A DNA stretch of 64,000 nt from CAYPXJ01 sp964414595. GTDB taxonomy: Bacteria > Pseudomonadota > Alphaproteobacteria > Rickettsiales > CAIJLX01. Below, piece after piece: positions 9,584 to 19,115 of this stretch (positions are counted from its first letter, which is position 1; every line of letters begins with the position of its first letter). A program made the position numbers and the translations under genes. Under the pieces are notes generated by a model, which had not been told where the DNA came from, did not search any database, and saw only the letters and a list, made by a program, of their open reading frames with translations. The stretch lies in NCBI GenBank assembly GCA_964414595.1, contig CAYPXJ010000005.1, positions 3,476 through 67,475 of the forward strand, written 5' to 3'.

Positions 9584-11349
9584 ATTCTGCTAAATTTTCA
9601 CTTTTAAGCCAAGCAACGATATACCTCTCGCGTCATCGCGCATTTGCGGTTTTAGGCATTCTTGCTTTGGTTATTGCGGCGGCGGCAATGCTTATCCTTG
9701 GCCAAGGCATTCGCTATATTATTGATGCGGGTATCCGCGCGCAAAACCCAGCACTTCTTAATCAAGCTTTGCTGGGTATGATTACCGTAGCATTCATTCT
9801 TTCTGTCGCTAGCTATGCGCGATTTTACTGCATGATGAAATTAGGGGAACTGGTGGCAGCAGATTTGCGTAAAGATTTATTCGCGCATTTACTCACCTTC
9901 ACGCCAGCTTTCTACGAATCTCGTAAGACAGGTGAAATTCTTGCCCGGCTGACCGGAGACATCACAGTTATCCAAACCATGATGGGCGGCAGTTTATCCA
10001 TGGCGCTTCGTAACAGCATAACATTAACGGGCGGGTTGGTGATGATGGCCTTTACCAGCCTGCATCTTACATTTTACATGCTACTTGTTATCCCGCTTAT
10101 TGTAGGGCCGATACTTTTATTGAGTAAGCGCGTGCGCGGTCTTTCACGAAAAGCACAGGATAAGGTTGCAGAAGTTGCCGCGCAGGCGCAGGAGCGATTG
10201 GAGCTTATTAAAACCGTTCAAGCCTATAATCGTGAGAAAGCAGAAATCAGCAGTTTTGAACAAACGATACGTATAGCTCTGGATACGGCATCCGCTCGTT
10301 TGAAAATGCGAGGGGCACTCCTTGGTGTCGCCATTTTTGTTGCATTTTGTGGAATTGGTTTTGTGCTGTGGCAAGGTGGTCATGCTGTGTTGCAAGGCAC
10401 ATTAACACCCGGCGCGCTGACCGCTTTTCTTTTTTATGCGATGATAGTGGCGTCTGCGATAGGTGCGCTAAGCGAGGTGGCAGGTGATATTCAGCGTGCC
10501 AGCGGTGCCGCCGAAGCGGTATTAGAATTACTGCATACTCAACCGAACATTACATCACGAGGTGAAGAAGGAACATTTCTTCTATCCGCGCCGCCGGCTA
10601 TTCATATGGATCGTATTACTTTCATGTATCCTAGTCGCCAAGAAGCGCACGCATTGCACCAGGTGGCATTTCATGTCGAACCGGGTGAGGCGGTGGCGAT
10701 TGTAGGGGAATCTGGTGCAGGTAAATCCACGTTATTTCAGTTATTGCTGCGCTTTTATGATCCCACTGAAGGTGCGGTTCGCCTAAATGAAAAAGACATT
10801 CGCGAGCTGCATTTGAGCGATTTGCGCCAGCACTTTGCATACGTATCGCAAGAGCCTGCTATTTTCTCCGCAAGTGTGCATGAAAATATTGCCTATGGAA
10901 ACGCTGCTGCTTTGGAAGGGGATATTGTCCACGCCGCTAAACAGGCGCGTGCGCATGAGTTTATTATGCGCTTACCGCAAGGTTACAAAACGGAACTTGG
11001 CGAGCGCGGCGTGCGCATTTCCGGTGGTGAAAAGCAACGTATTGCACTTGCACGGGCCTTTCTGAAAAAGCCGAAAATTCTGCTACTAGATGAGGCTACT
11101 AATGCGCTCGATGCTGATAACGAGGCATTAGTGCAGGCAGCCATTCGTGAATTGATGGAAGGATGTACTACGCTGGTTATTGCGCACCGTCTTTCAACAG
11201 TATTGCGTTTGCCAAAAATTATTGTCATGCGGCAAGGACGTATTGAGGCAGTGGGTTCACATTCGGTGTTAATGCAAGCATCGCCCTATTACGCCACCTT
11301 AGTTGCCCGCCAATTAGAACAGGAAGACAAGTTAGCGGCAGAGGCTTAA
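9580..11349 (+). CDS. ABC exporter, fused permease-ATPase (MsbA-like)
   Basis: This is a 589-residue half-transporter. Residues 1-320 hold six transmembrane helices. The ATPase domain has Walker A VGESGAGKST near residue 377, signature SGGEKQRIA near 479 and Walker B LLLDEATNALDA near 501. Homodimers of this type flip lipids or export drugs and peptides. Substrate cannot be read from the sequence; a lipid or lipopolysaccharide precursor is plausible given the convergent lipid A-type genes. The start overlaps the cyaY stop by 4 bases. The 3' end overlaps the convergent sulfatase-fold gene by 18 bases. Confidence 0.88.
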   Translation: MNSAKFSLLSQATIYLSRHRAFAVLGILALVIAAAAMLILGQGIRYIIDAGIRAQNPALLNQALLGMITVAFILSVASYARFYCMMKLGELVAADLRKDLFAHLLTFTPAFYESRKTGEILARLTGDITVIQTMMGGSLSMALRNSITLTGGLVMMAFTSLHLTFYMLLVIPLIVGPILLLSKRVRGLSRKAQDKVAEVAAQAQERLELIKTVQAYNREKAEISSFEQTIRIALDTASARLKMRGALLGVAIFVAFCGIGFVLWQGGHAVLQGTLTPGALTAFLFYAMIVASAIGALSEVAGDIQRASGAAEAVLELLHTQPNITSRGEEGTFLLSAPPAIHMDRITFMYPSRQEAHALHQVAFHVEPGEAVAIVGESGAGKSTLFQLLLRFYDPTEGAVRLNEKDIRELHLSDLRQHFAYVSQEPAIFSASVHENIAYGNAAALEGDIVHAAKQARAHEFIMRLPQGYKTELGERGVRISGGEKQRIALARAFLKKPKILLLDEATNALDADNEALVQAAIRELMEGCTTLVIAHRLSTVLRLPKIIVMRQGRIEAVGSHSVLMQASPYYATLVARQLEQEDKLAAEA

Positions 11350-12867
11350 ACCGGGCTCGATCATGCTGCCCGAGATACCAGCGCATTCCAACAAAGAATG
11401 GAATATAACGTCGTGACTCATCGGTTCATTAGATTTGCTGGCTAACACATCAAATGGCAAAAGCCGCCGTTCTAAAAACGGGGAAGACGCATAAAATACG
11501 AGTGGCACATCTAATTGTTCTGGCGCGTTAGGCTGACCTGCCAGATAGCGGCCTTCCTCACCTAAAGATACGCCATGCGCCCCCGTAATAACTGCTAAAG
11601 TTGCGCGAGATGCCAACGGTTGTAAAAGCGCATCCACCAATTTGGCATTATATTCACGAAGATTGCTGTAGCTATTACGTATAGCATTTTCTTCACAAGA
11701 GGTAATATCGGGCGATAGGCCTAACCAGGGTAAGCTGGCTTGTTGTTTGCAAGTGGGCACGTTCGGCGATTCTGTTTCAGGGTAGTATTCATCAAAAGCC
11801 CAGGAAGCACCTGGCACATGAATCACCAGTAATAAATTACCCGGATATTTTTGCAAAAGAGGGCGCATCCCTTTCGTTGCAAAATCCATCAATTCGTGAG
11901 GCGCAACGTGCAAAAGAAGATCGGAAGTATCTACAATATCGGAAAAAGTAGAAGAGGCACGCGCGCCATCCACCCAAACAAAACGGAAATCGAGCGGCTT
12001 CAATACCTGCACCAAACTATAGAGTCTTTCTGGTTCGGCATCATCTAGATACGAGCGCGAACTCAATAAACAAGGGATAGAGACATTGCTGCGTGCATCA
12101 CACGCTAAAGCACTTTTAGCTGCCACAAAATGCCGCGCATCGGAGGCATCAATTTTCGGCAAAAAATCACCTCGCATGCCATCAAAAATAACCAATGCGA
12201 TAACCAAGGAATCAGGCGTATTAGGTTCCACTGTAATAACGCCACGAAAATCACCGCTGGTAACGGGTAGGGGTTCAACATCGCTTTGATTGGCATAAGC
12301 AACGAGCAGATTGAAGGGCAGATATCGTGTCATATATCCCTGATTCAGCCAGAGCATGAGGATTAAGAATAGCGCAGAAATAGCTGAAACATATATATCC
12401 CGCTTTTCAGACTCTTCATGCCAAATGAGAAGTTTTGCGAGCCAAAGACCGAATAAAAAACTTGCGGTTATCCAGCACAACAAGGAAAGGCTTAAAAAAT
12501 GTGCAATCTGAGAAAACGAGGCATCCAGATAATTGGCCGCCATAACCGAATCGATGGGCATGGCATAACGCATAGCAGCGAAAATCGCCGCGCAACACGC
12601 CATACATAAAAGCGGCAAGAGCGGCAACAGTAGCCAAGGCAAGGCGCGCAGCGCATAAAGCAGTGCCCACATGTACCCAAAAGAAAAAAGCAGATGGAAG
12701 ATGGCCCAGCCAGTGCGTTCCCACCACGGCGCTTCTAGTGTAGCAGCATAATGGTATTCTAGCGGCAAGGTAAAAAACAGAGTGAAAAGAAAAGCGGCAA
12801 ACGCCGTCATCAAAAAACGGCTGACACGGAAAATCGGCTGATAGCGACGACGTCTACGGCGCGACAA
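11332..12867 (-). CDS. Phosphoethanolamine transferase-like membrane protein with degenerate active site
   Basis: The protein has 511 residues: five N-terminal membrane helices (residues 1-180) and a periplasmic alkaline-phosphatase/sulfatase fold. It aligns by eye with EptA/MCR enzymes that put phosphoethanolamine on lipid A. The disulfide pair Cys256/Cys266 keeps the exact 10-residue spacing around the nucleophile, which here would be Ser260 instead of Thr. The metal ligands differ: Glu becomes Asp229, the SDHG motif reads GAHG (Ala430, His431 kept), the GSHGP histidine is Ser355, and the YLHG histidine is Ala443. It could be a pseudoenzyme or a transferase using altered metal chemistry. 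It overlaps the PAP2 gene by 14 bases at the end of a GT39-PAP2 operon. Confidence 0.7.
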   Translation of the reverse strand: MSRRRRRRYQPIFRVSRFLMTAFAAFLFTLFFTLPLEYHYAATLEAPWWERTGWAIFHLLFSFGYMWALLYALRALPWLLLPLLPLLCMACCAAIFAAMRYAMPIDSVMAANYLDASFSQIAHFLSLSLLCWITASFLFGLWLAKLLIWHEESEKRDIYVSAISALFLILMLWLNQGYMTRYLPFNLLVAYANQSDVEPLPVTSGDFRGVITVEPNTPDSLVIALVIFDGMRGDFLPKIDASDARHFVAAKSALACDARSNVSIPCLLSSRSYLDDAEPERLYSLVQVLKPLDFRFVWVDGARASSTFSDIVDTSDLLLHVAPHELMDFATKGMRPLLQKYPGNLLLVIHVPGASWAFDEYYPETESPNVPTCKQQASLPWLGLSPDITSCEENAIRNSYSNLREYNAKLVDALLQPLASRATLAVITGAHGVSLGEEGRYLAGQPNAPEQLDVPLVFYASSPFLERRLLPFDVLASKSNEPMSHDVIFHSLLECAGISGSMIEPGLSLCR

Positions 12868-13579
12868 TCTTTCCCCCTTTGCTCCTGCCCTTAACAGGCT
12901 TTTGGAACATCAATCTATAAAGAATATGTACGACTAGAAGCGTAAAGATACCAGAAAAAATCGTGTCACTCAGAAAGTGTCCACCTTGGGCGGCCCGCAC
13001 CACACCCAGCAAAAGCCCAAAAAATACAGCACTGGAGTAGGCAATAACGCGACGTCGCTTATCTTTTACAAGCAAGGCAAACGCCGCGAAATAAAAGCCG
13101 ATAGAAGCGTGACCAGAAACAAAAGAGCAGTTTTTTTCGCAATTTTGCGCCATAAGTAGAGGTGGGGTAAAGGCTTTTTCGCCCCCGAATTCTATAACGT
13201 CGCGCGGTCTTGCGCGGCCCCAATTATCCTTGAAAACAGTATTCACGATAAGTCCTGGACCTAACACTAAGGCTAGTAGCAGGAAGATAAAAATGCGTGC
13301 ATGAGGAAATTTTTTTGAAAGCGCTAATCTGGCCCATTTCTTAAGCGCATGGACTACTAAACCAAGAATGCAGCCAATAGCAACCAAACGTACAAGCAAA
13401 GGCACAAGTCGGTAAAAAAAGATGATGGCAGAGTTTTCGCTCAGGTAAAAACCCGTATCAGCTTTATGGAAAAGTTCACCAAAAAGAAGATCGAGTTGTG
13501 GTGCGGAAAGAAAAATAACTGCGCTTAAGATACCTAACGCAATAAGTATACTCTCGGGCATTAAAAGAGGCTTTTTCAT
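12854..13579 (-). CDS. PAP2-family membrane phosphatase, lipid A phosphatase-like
   Basis: This is a 241-residue inner-membrane protein with about six hydrophobic helices. All three acid-phosphatase motifs are intact: KDNWGRARP (K-x6-RP), SFVSGHAS (x-SGH) and RAAQGGHFLSD (R-x5-H-x3-D). PAP2 enzymes with this layout remove phosphates from lipid A (LpxE/LpxF), undecaprenyl diphosphate or phosphatidylglycerol phosphate. Placement between an ArnT-like sugar transferase (ATGA overlap upstream) and an EptA-like gene favours lipid A remodelling. A role in undecaprenyl diphosphate recycling remains possible. Confidence 0.82.
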   Translation of the reverse strand: MKKPLLMPESILIALGILSAVIFLSAPQLDLLFGELFHKADTGFYLSENSAIIFFYRLVPLLVRLVAIGCILGLVVHALKKWARLALSKKFPHARIFIFLLLALVLGPGLIVNTVFKDNWGRARPRDVIEFGGEKAFTPPLLMAQNCEKNCSFVSGHASIGFYFAAFALLVKDKRRRVIAYSSAVFFGLLLGVVRAAQGGHFLSDTIFSGIFTLLVVHILYRLMFQKPVKGRSKGGKIVAP

Positions 13580-15057
13580 TTTTCCGCTCGGAAACGATGC
13601 AAATAATGCACGCTGTAAATGCGCGGCTGACCTTCATAAACCGGGATTTCGATATCTCCTATTTTTTCAAATAAGGTGAAATGCCCGGCATATTTATCAG
13701 CAGGATTATTATCAGGGTGGCTGATAAATAACATATCCTTGCCTTCTAAATTATGAATGTCTTGCGTAAGTTCAAAATGATCGCTGATACCTTGAACGCC
13801 ATCCCATTTATAAATTACCGCGGGCTTCTCTTCAGCATCACGCAAATAATACATCATCTCTGCAGCAAGCAGGCGATTATCCACAAGAATCGCTACTTCA
13901 GGGTAGGCTTCTTTATAAGCTCGGATCTCATCTGCTGTCTGTTGCCAACCGCGTAAACGACGGAACGGATCAATATTCTTTTCAATTTTTATGCCAGTTT
14001 TATCCAGCAAAAAATCATAACTATAGTAAGCGCCTGCCACAAAAAGATGCAGTACAAGGCTTAGTTTAAGCCAAAACATTCTACGTTCCTGCAAAAACCA
14101 ATGGCAAACCCACAAAGACCCCGCAATATAAATAGGCGCCGCCCAGTTCATGTGCGCGCGTGTAAAAAGTGAAAGCAAAAGCATGAATAACAGCATGGGC
14201 TGCACAAAGGAAAACAGCAATGCGATATCCGGTGAAATAGGATAGGCAAGGGCGCGGCTGGTACGGTAAATATGGCGCAATAAAAAGAAAAATAAGATGG
14301 GCCCAAAAACTAAGAATTGCCCACCCAAAAATTCTAGGAATTTATCAAAATTGACCCCAAACGCACCCAGGTTTGCATTATCCTGAGTGTGCAAATAGCT
14401 TACAAAACCATGATCCAAATTCCAAATAAGGTTTGGTAAATACACCAAGAAAGCAACAAAAACTGCCAGCCAGAATTTACCACTAGTGTACATCTCGCCA
14501 TATTTTTTTGCATGGCGAGGAAACATGAGCGCAGAAAAAAGGAAAAAAGCCATAGAGTACTTGCTCAGCATGCCACATCCTGCAGCTACACCACTTAAAA
14601 CCCAATCGCGTGTGCGGTTTTCATGAATGGCTCGAACGAAAAAAAGCAGCGCCAGTGACCAGAAGAAAAGCAGTGGGGGGTCAGTGCTAATGAGCGTGGA
14701 GGAAACTGTTACCGCAGGCAGCGTAGTGTAAGTAATAGAGGCCCACAGACCCAGTTTTAGTTTACCTAATTCTCGCCCAATAAAATAGATCACCAAAGCG
14801 GTGAGAAAATGGAAAAGAGGTGAGGCGAGACGTATGGCAAATGTGGTGTCACCAAAAAGATGCGTAGTTGCATATATAGCCCAAGCAACTATGGGTGGTT
14901 TGGAATAATATCCCCAATCCGGTTGCTGCGCCCAAACCCAATATTGCGCTTCATCGCCAAACAAATCGTAAGGCCAAGAATAAAGCAATAAAATCTTAAT
15001 GCCCAAAAAGAGGGCATTAAAACCAAGCGCCAGGCGAAATTCTCTTGTTCCTATCAT
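13576..15057 (-). CDS. GT39/ArnT-like membrane glycosyltransferase
   Basis: This 493-residue protein has around eleven hydrophobic helices and a C-terminal soluble tail from about residue 370. The catalytic first periplasmic loop has the GDEAQYWVWAQ stretch (Asp-Glu pair) followed by YYSKPPIVAW, as in the PMT/ArnT family that transfers a sugar from a polyprenyl phosphate carrier. ArnT adds aminoarabinose to lipid A, but the sugar here is unknown. It shares a 4-base overlap with the AEC permease upstream and with PAP2 downstream. The GT2 at 4514-5476 is a candidate supplier of the lipid-linked sugar. Confidence 0.83.
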   Translation of the reverse strand: MIGTREFRLALGFNALFLGIKILLLYSWPYDLFGDEAQYWVWAQQPDWGYYSKPPIVAWAIYATTHLFGDTTFAIRLASPLFHFLTALVIYFIGRELGKLKLGLWASITYTTLPAVTVSSTLISTDPPLLFFWSLALLFFVRAIHENRTRDWVLSGVAAGCGMLSKYSMAFFLFSALMFPRHAKKYGEMYTSGKFWLAVFVAFLVYLPNLIWNLDHGFVSYLHTQDNANLGAFGVNFDKFLEFLGGQFLVFGPILFFFLLRHIYRTSRALAYPISPDIALLFSFVQPMLLFMLLLSLFTRAHMNWAAPIYIAGSLWVCHWFLQERRMFWLKLSLVLHLFVAGAYYSYDFLLDKTGIKIEKNIDPFRRLRGWQQTADEIRAYKEAYPEVAILVDNRLLAAEMMYYLRDAEEKPAVIYKWDGVQGISDHFELTQDIHNLEGKDMLFISHPDNNPADKYAGHFTLFEKIGDIEIPVYEGQPRIYSVHYLHRFRAEK

Positions 15058-15977
15058 TGAAGCAACCAGTTTAGCATGAACGGAACATAAGCGAGTGCAA
15101 TAATCGTACTTAAAAGCACTGCAAACGCGATCTTTTCAGGGTAAATTTTTAAAAGTGTGGCAATCACAACTGAGTTGGCAGCCATCGGCACAATAGATAA
15201 CAAAAAAAGCACATTATGAATCGCAGGATTCAGCAAGTGCAATACATGGCTATCAAGCGCAATGATGGCGTATGCTAAGGCTGGCCAACAAATGAATTTG
15301 GCGAAAAAAGAGAGTGCGGTAAAGCTAATATCCGGTCGAAAATGGCGTACGGCTGCAAATCCCATGCCTACAATCATCATGCCCAAAATCGAATAGGCGC
15401 CTCGAACATGCACTACCAAATCATTTAAAAATTCTGGTAACTGTGCGCCCAAAAGGTTCAAAAGTGTTGCCATTACAAAGGCGTATAAACTTGGCAAACG
15501 GCTAACTCTTCGTAAGCTTTCCCGGGCATTATGAATACCGCGTGCGCCAATATAGTAGCCCAAGGAATTTTCATAAATTGTAACGCCAAGAATCCCAAGA
15601 ATGTAAAGATTTACACTGGCTTCATCAAAAAGCATCATAGCGATAGGTAAGCCGAAGTAGCCAGTATTGGCTTGACCCGCAGACATGCTAAGTAAGTTGC
15701 GGCGCGCATCGCGATACACAAAATATCCAAGGCCATTGAAAAAAATGCACATGAGTGATGCCATAAAAAAGGCAAGAAGCGGAATGCTGAAAGTACTAAG
15801 TGTAAGCTCAGCGCGCAAAACTCCCGTGAAAATGACGGTAGGGAAAATAACATGAAAGACAAAAGCAGAGAGCTGCTCGCGGTCCATTTTTAGCTGCCGT
15901 GCACAAAAATAACCCGCGATAACGTACAGATAAAGGGGGATTAGATGCAGCAAAAGTGTGGTGAAAGAGACGGGCAT
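15054..15977 (-). CDS. AEC-family permease (auxin efflux carrier fold)
   Basis: This 307-residue membrane protein has ten predicted helices in the inverted-repeat layout of the AEC/BASS-like group. The N-terminal half shows the characteristic F-x-FHVIFPTVIF segment. The middle shows SAGQANTGYFGLPIAM, the conserved crossover Asn-Thr-Gly region, and the last helices carry PMAANSVVIATLL. Bacterial members carry organic acids such as malate or malonate; the substrate here is unknown. It starts 3 bases after rppH and overlaps the GT39 start by 4 bases. Confidence 0.85.
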   Translation of the reverse strand: MPVSFTTLLLHLIPLYLYVIAGYFCARQLKMDREQLSAFVFHVIFPTVIFTGVLRAELTLSTFSIPLLAFFMASLMCIFFNGLGYFVYRDARRNLLSMSAGQANTGYFGLPIAMMLFDEASVNLYILGILGVTIYENSLGYYIGARGIHNARESLRRVSRLPSLYAFVMATLLNLLGAQLPEFLNDLVVHVRGAYSILGMMIVGMGFAAVRHFRPDISFTALSFFAKFICWPALAYAIIALDSHVLHLLNPAIHNVLFLLSIVPMAANSVVIATLLKIYPEKIAFAVLLSTIIALAYVPFMLNWLLQ

Positions 15978-15980
15978 GCG

Positions 15981-16460
15981 TTATTTGAAGAGAAAAGAAA
16001 AATCCCGTAGCACGGCTTCATAAAGCTCGCGTTTGAAAGGCACAATAAATTGGCTTAGCGAGTCAGATTCCGCCCATTTCCAGGCAGAAAATTCCGGTTT
16101 AGGCGTAGAAATATTAATATCGGCATCCTGTCCTATAAAATTAAGAGCAAACCATTTTTGCTGCTGCCCGCGATAACGCCCCCGCCAGAGTGTGTTTGCC
16201 AAATGATCGGGCAAATCATAATGATACCAATCATCGCTTTCATGCAGCACTGAAACTTTATCAGCATGTAATCCAGTCTCTTCCCAAAGTTCACGAAACA
16301 TCGCTTCTTGCGGTGTTTCGTTGCGGTCAATACCGCCTTGCGGCATTTGCCAGGCTTCACTTTTGGTATCAATGCGATGTCCTACAAAAACTTTACGCTC
16401 AGAATTCAAAAGTAGAATGCCGACCGCTTCACGGTAGGGTTTTGCAAGTTTAATGCGCAT
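15981..16460 (-). CDS. rppH: RNA pyrophosphohydrolase (Nudix)
   Basis: This 159-residue Nudix hydrolase removes pyrophosphate from 5'-triphosphate RNA ends to start mRNA decay, or hydrolyses dinucleoside polyphosphates. The Nudix box is complete: GGIDRNETPQEAMFREL followed by WEETGL. The N-terminal YREAVGILLLNSERKVFVG and the QMPQGG motif match the RppH/InvA branch. It lies 2 bases after the YibQ-like gene and 3 bases before the AEC permease. Confidence 0.92.
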   Translation of the reverse strand: MRIKLAKPYREAVGILLLNSERKVFVGHRIDTKSEAWQMPQGGIDRNETPQEAMFRELWEETGLHADKVSVLHESDDWYHYDLPDHLANTLWRGRYRGQQQKWFALNFIGQDADINISTPKPEFSAWKWAESDSLSQFIVPFKRELYEAVLRDFSFLFK

Positions 16461-16462
16461 GT

Positions 16463-17674
16463 TTATTGTGCCGCCGGCACGATGGAGGAAACGGGCGCAA
16501 TATCAATGCCCTTTTCCGGTAAGGTTTCCAGCCATTCCTGAATTAGCCGAAGCGTAATAGGATAAGGGCGCCCAACTCCAAGTGCCGTGCCATGTTCGCG
16601 CGCGGCCTTCTCAAGTTCTTGCAACTCGCGTTTAATATCTTCGTTCGAAATTTCTTCGTCAATAATGCTATCAATAGAAACTACACGTGCCTGCACTTGT
16701 TTAGAAACATCGGGTACAATCGTGTTGCTGGGTTTGGGGAAATAGACAAAAAGCAACCCTTTCGCAGTCATAGCTTCAAGAATGGGTTTTAGCTTTTGCC
16801 CTTGTTCCGTAAATCGTTCGCCGGAAACAGACATTAATCCTACATAATGAACGCCTAGCCCCATAATTTTTTCAAGTTGCTTAATATTGGTTTCATCAGG
16901 TGTATCAATAAGCAAGCCATACGGACCCGGATCGGTATAGGGGTAATCACTTGGCTCTAAAGGCAGGTTAATAAAAATTTCTCGTCCTTGTTGCACTGCA
17001 TCTTGCATACGTGTTTGTACGCTATGTGCATAGGGAGAAAAGCTTAAAGCCACTTCCCTCGGCAGGCTGAATGCCTGTTCTGTAGAAGATTTACTAAGGC
17101 CTACATTGCCAATTATGAAAGCAATTTTAGGCCGTGTAGGTGCGGCAGGAGCTGCAGGTTCCTGCTTATCAGGTACAGTGGCGGCAACCGGCTCAGCTGG
17201 CTTTTCAGGTTGAGCCGGGGCCGCGGCTACCTGCGCAGGTTCGGGGGCAGGTTTCTCTGCAGGTTTTTCCGCTTCTGCCGCGGATGCTTCAGTTTGTGTG
17301 GCATTTGTTGGTGCTGCGGGCTGCTCCGCTGCTGTTTCGGTTTTTGCTGCTTCTGTCGGCGCTTCTGGGGCAGGAGAAGCAGCTTGTTCCTCTTCCGCGT
17401 TAGGGGCAGTCTCAGCCTGTTCCGATGCTTCAGTTGTCTCATCTGCAGCTTCTTCAGAAGTTGCTTCTTCGGGCGCAGCTTGTTCCGGTGATTGTCGCGC
17501 GATGATTTCGCCAGTGCTTGTCGAAATAATAACGCGTGTGCCTGCTTCAATCGCCTGGGCGTTTTCCTGACCTCCGCGCGCCAAGAGGATAATGGCGAAA
17601 AGTACGCACGCCAGAACGAGAGCTACTAATACACCTATCCAGGTGAATTTAGCGATTGTCCCTGGTTGTGCCAT
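16463..17674 (-). CDS. Divergent polysaccharide deacetylase family protein (YibQ/DUF610-like)
   Basis: The protein has 403 residues. An N-terminal membrane anchor (residues 11-32) is followed by an Ala/Glu/Pro-rich periplasmic spacer of about 120 residues. The last 210 residues form the divergent polysaccharide deacetylase domain: KIAFIIGNVGLSKSSTE, ALSFSPYAH, INLPLEPSDYPYTDPGP and LGVGRPYPITLRLIQ. The family usually sits next to ctpA and envC-type genes, as here (ctpA stop is 30 bases upstream), suggesting a periplasmic cell-wall role. Catalysis has not been assigned to the family. Confidence 0.85.
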   Translation of the reverse strand: MAQPGTIAKFTWIGVLVALVLACVLFAIILLARGGQENAQAIEAGTRVIISTSTGEIIARQSPEQAAPEEATSEEAADETTEASEQAETAPNAEEEQAASPAPEAPTEAAKTETAAEQPAAPTNATQTEASAAEAEKPAEKPAPEPAQVAAAPAQPEKPAEPVAATVPDKQEPAAPAAPTRPKIAFIIGNVGLSKSSTEQAFSLPREVALSFSPYAHSVQTRMQDAVQQGREIFINLPLEPSDYPYTDPGPYGLLIDTPDETNIKQLEKIMGLGVHYVGLMSVSGERFTEQGQKLKPILEAMTAKGLLFVYFPKPSNTIVPDVSKQVQARVVSIDSIIDEEISNEDIKRELQELEKAAREHGTALGVGRPYPITLRLIQEWLETLPEKGIDIAPVSSIVPAAQ

Positions 17675-17704
17675 GCTTTTCCCTCCCCGGAAGCAAGCTT
17701 TGGT

Positions 17705-19115
17705 TTATCGCGTTGCAGCCGTTTGCGATTGACCTGGCTGTGCCGCTTGGAACACATTAACCGCCCGTAGAAGGTCAATGGCTCTGGCTAATTGATAATC
17801 CTCATCCAATGTCTTTTTCAAATCTTTTGTATTGCTGGAGGCAGGTTTTGCTTCCGGCGTTTCGGCATTGCCAGATTTTTCGCTATCTTGGTCATTATTA
17901 AGGTGACCTTTCAGCGAAGCTTCCGTCGCGCGGCGTTTATCATTGATAACCTCAATCTTTGCGGGCTCGACGATGATATCAGGGGTGATACCTTTCGCTT
18001 GNNNNNNNNNNTTTCGCTTGAATAGATGTTCCAGCAGGCGTGTAATAGCGTGAGGTTGTTAAACGCATCGCACGATCACCCGGCAATGGAATTACCGTTT
18101 GTACGGAACCTTTACCGAAAGATTTTGTGCCCATAACAACAGCGCGCTTATGATCTTGCAAAGCACCTGCCACAATTTCTGAGGCAGAAGCTGAGCCACC
18201 ATTAATTAAAACAACAACCGGCAAATCATCGGCAAGATCGCCCTTTTCGGCATTAAATCGTTTAGAACTATTTGCCACACGTCCGCGTGTTGAAACAATT
18301 TCACCTTGTTCCAAGAAAGCATCAGAAACTTCGATGGCCTGGTCAAGTAAGCCACCCGGATTATTGCGCAAATCGAGCACAACGCCCTTAATAGGAGTTT
18401 TTGCTTCGTCTTTGCGTTTGCGGAATTCCGACTTGAGCATGTCGCCCGTTTGTTCCGAGAAGGAAGTAACGCGCAGATAAATCACATCATTATAAAGCTC
18501 TGAACGCACGGAGCGAATTTTGATTACATCGCGGGTAATAGTAACATCAAAAGGCTCGCGCACGCCTTCACGAATAATGGTCAGTATAATTTTTGATCCC
18601 GGTTTGCCGCGCATTTTATCAACCGCATCGCTTAAGGTCATACCGAAAACTTGTTCCCCATCAATGCTGCTAATAAGGTCGCCCGGCTGCAGGCCTGCTT
18701 TGTGAGCAGGCGTATCATCAATAGGCGAAACTACTTTTACCAAACCATTATCCATAGTTACTTCGATACCCAGACCACCAAACTCACCTTTGGTTTGCAC
18801 TTTTATATCGTTAAAAGCTTCTTCATCCAAAAATCCGGAGTGCGGATCAAGGTTCGTCAGCATTCCATTAATGGCAGCTTCAATGAGTTTTTTATCCGAA
18901 ACTTCTTCTACATAATCTTCACGCACGCGCTCAAAAACGTCGCCGAAAAGATCCAGCATTTTCAATGTTTCTTGTGTGGTTTTTGGTTTTGTACTCTCTT
19001 CGGATTTTTGCGCATGCGCCGGGCCTGAAGCGGTGACCGCACTTAAAATAACGACAACAAGAAAAAACGAGCGGAGCGTAAAACACCGCGAGGTAAGATT
19101 AGGCATGGGCAACAT
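17705..19115 (-). CDS. ctpA: C-terminal processing protease (S41), interrupted by a false scaffold gap
   Basis: This periplasmic serine protease cleaves C-terminal tails of envelope proteins. An N-terminal signal peptide ends at AHA near residue 35. It is followed by an N-terminal helical part, a PDZ domain (GGLGIEVTM, GLQPGDLISSIDG) and the S41 core with Ser in NGGSASASEIVAG and Lys in KSFGKGSVQ. The frame breaks at 10 Ns (18002-18011), but the same 9 bases TTTCGCTTG lie on both sides. Collapsing them gives a continuous frame (SIQAK-GITPDIIVEP) to a TAA at 17705 and a normal 463-residue protein. The first 17 bases overlap gpmI. Confidence 0.9.
18002..18011. other. Scaffold gap of 10 Ns inside ctpA
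   Basis: The N run is flanked by identical 9-base copies of TTTCGCTTG at 17993-18001 and 18012-18020. Translation reads through perfectly if one copy and the Ns are removed. The gap therefore most likely joins two contigs that already overlap, and no sequence is missing. Confidence 0.9.

Noticed and set aside
17210..17570. Several long plus-strand frames rich in Ser, Cys or Arg opposite the YibQ-like gene
   Set aside because: They arise from the repetitive Ala/Glu/Pro codons of the spacer on the opposite strand.
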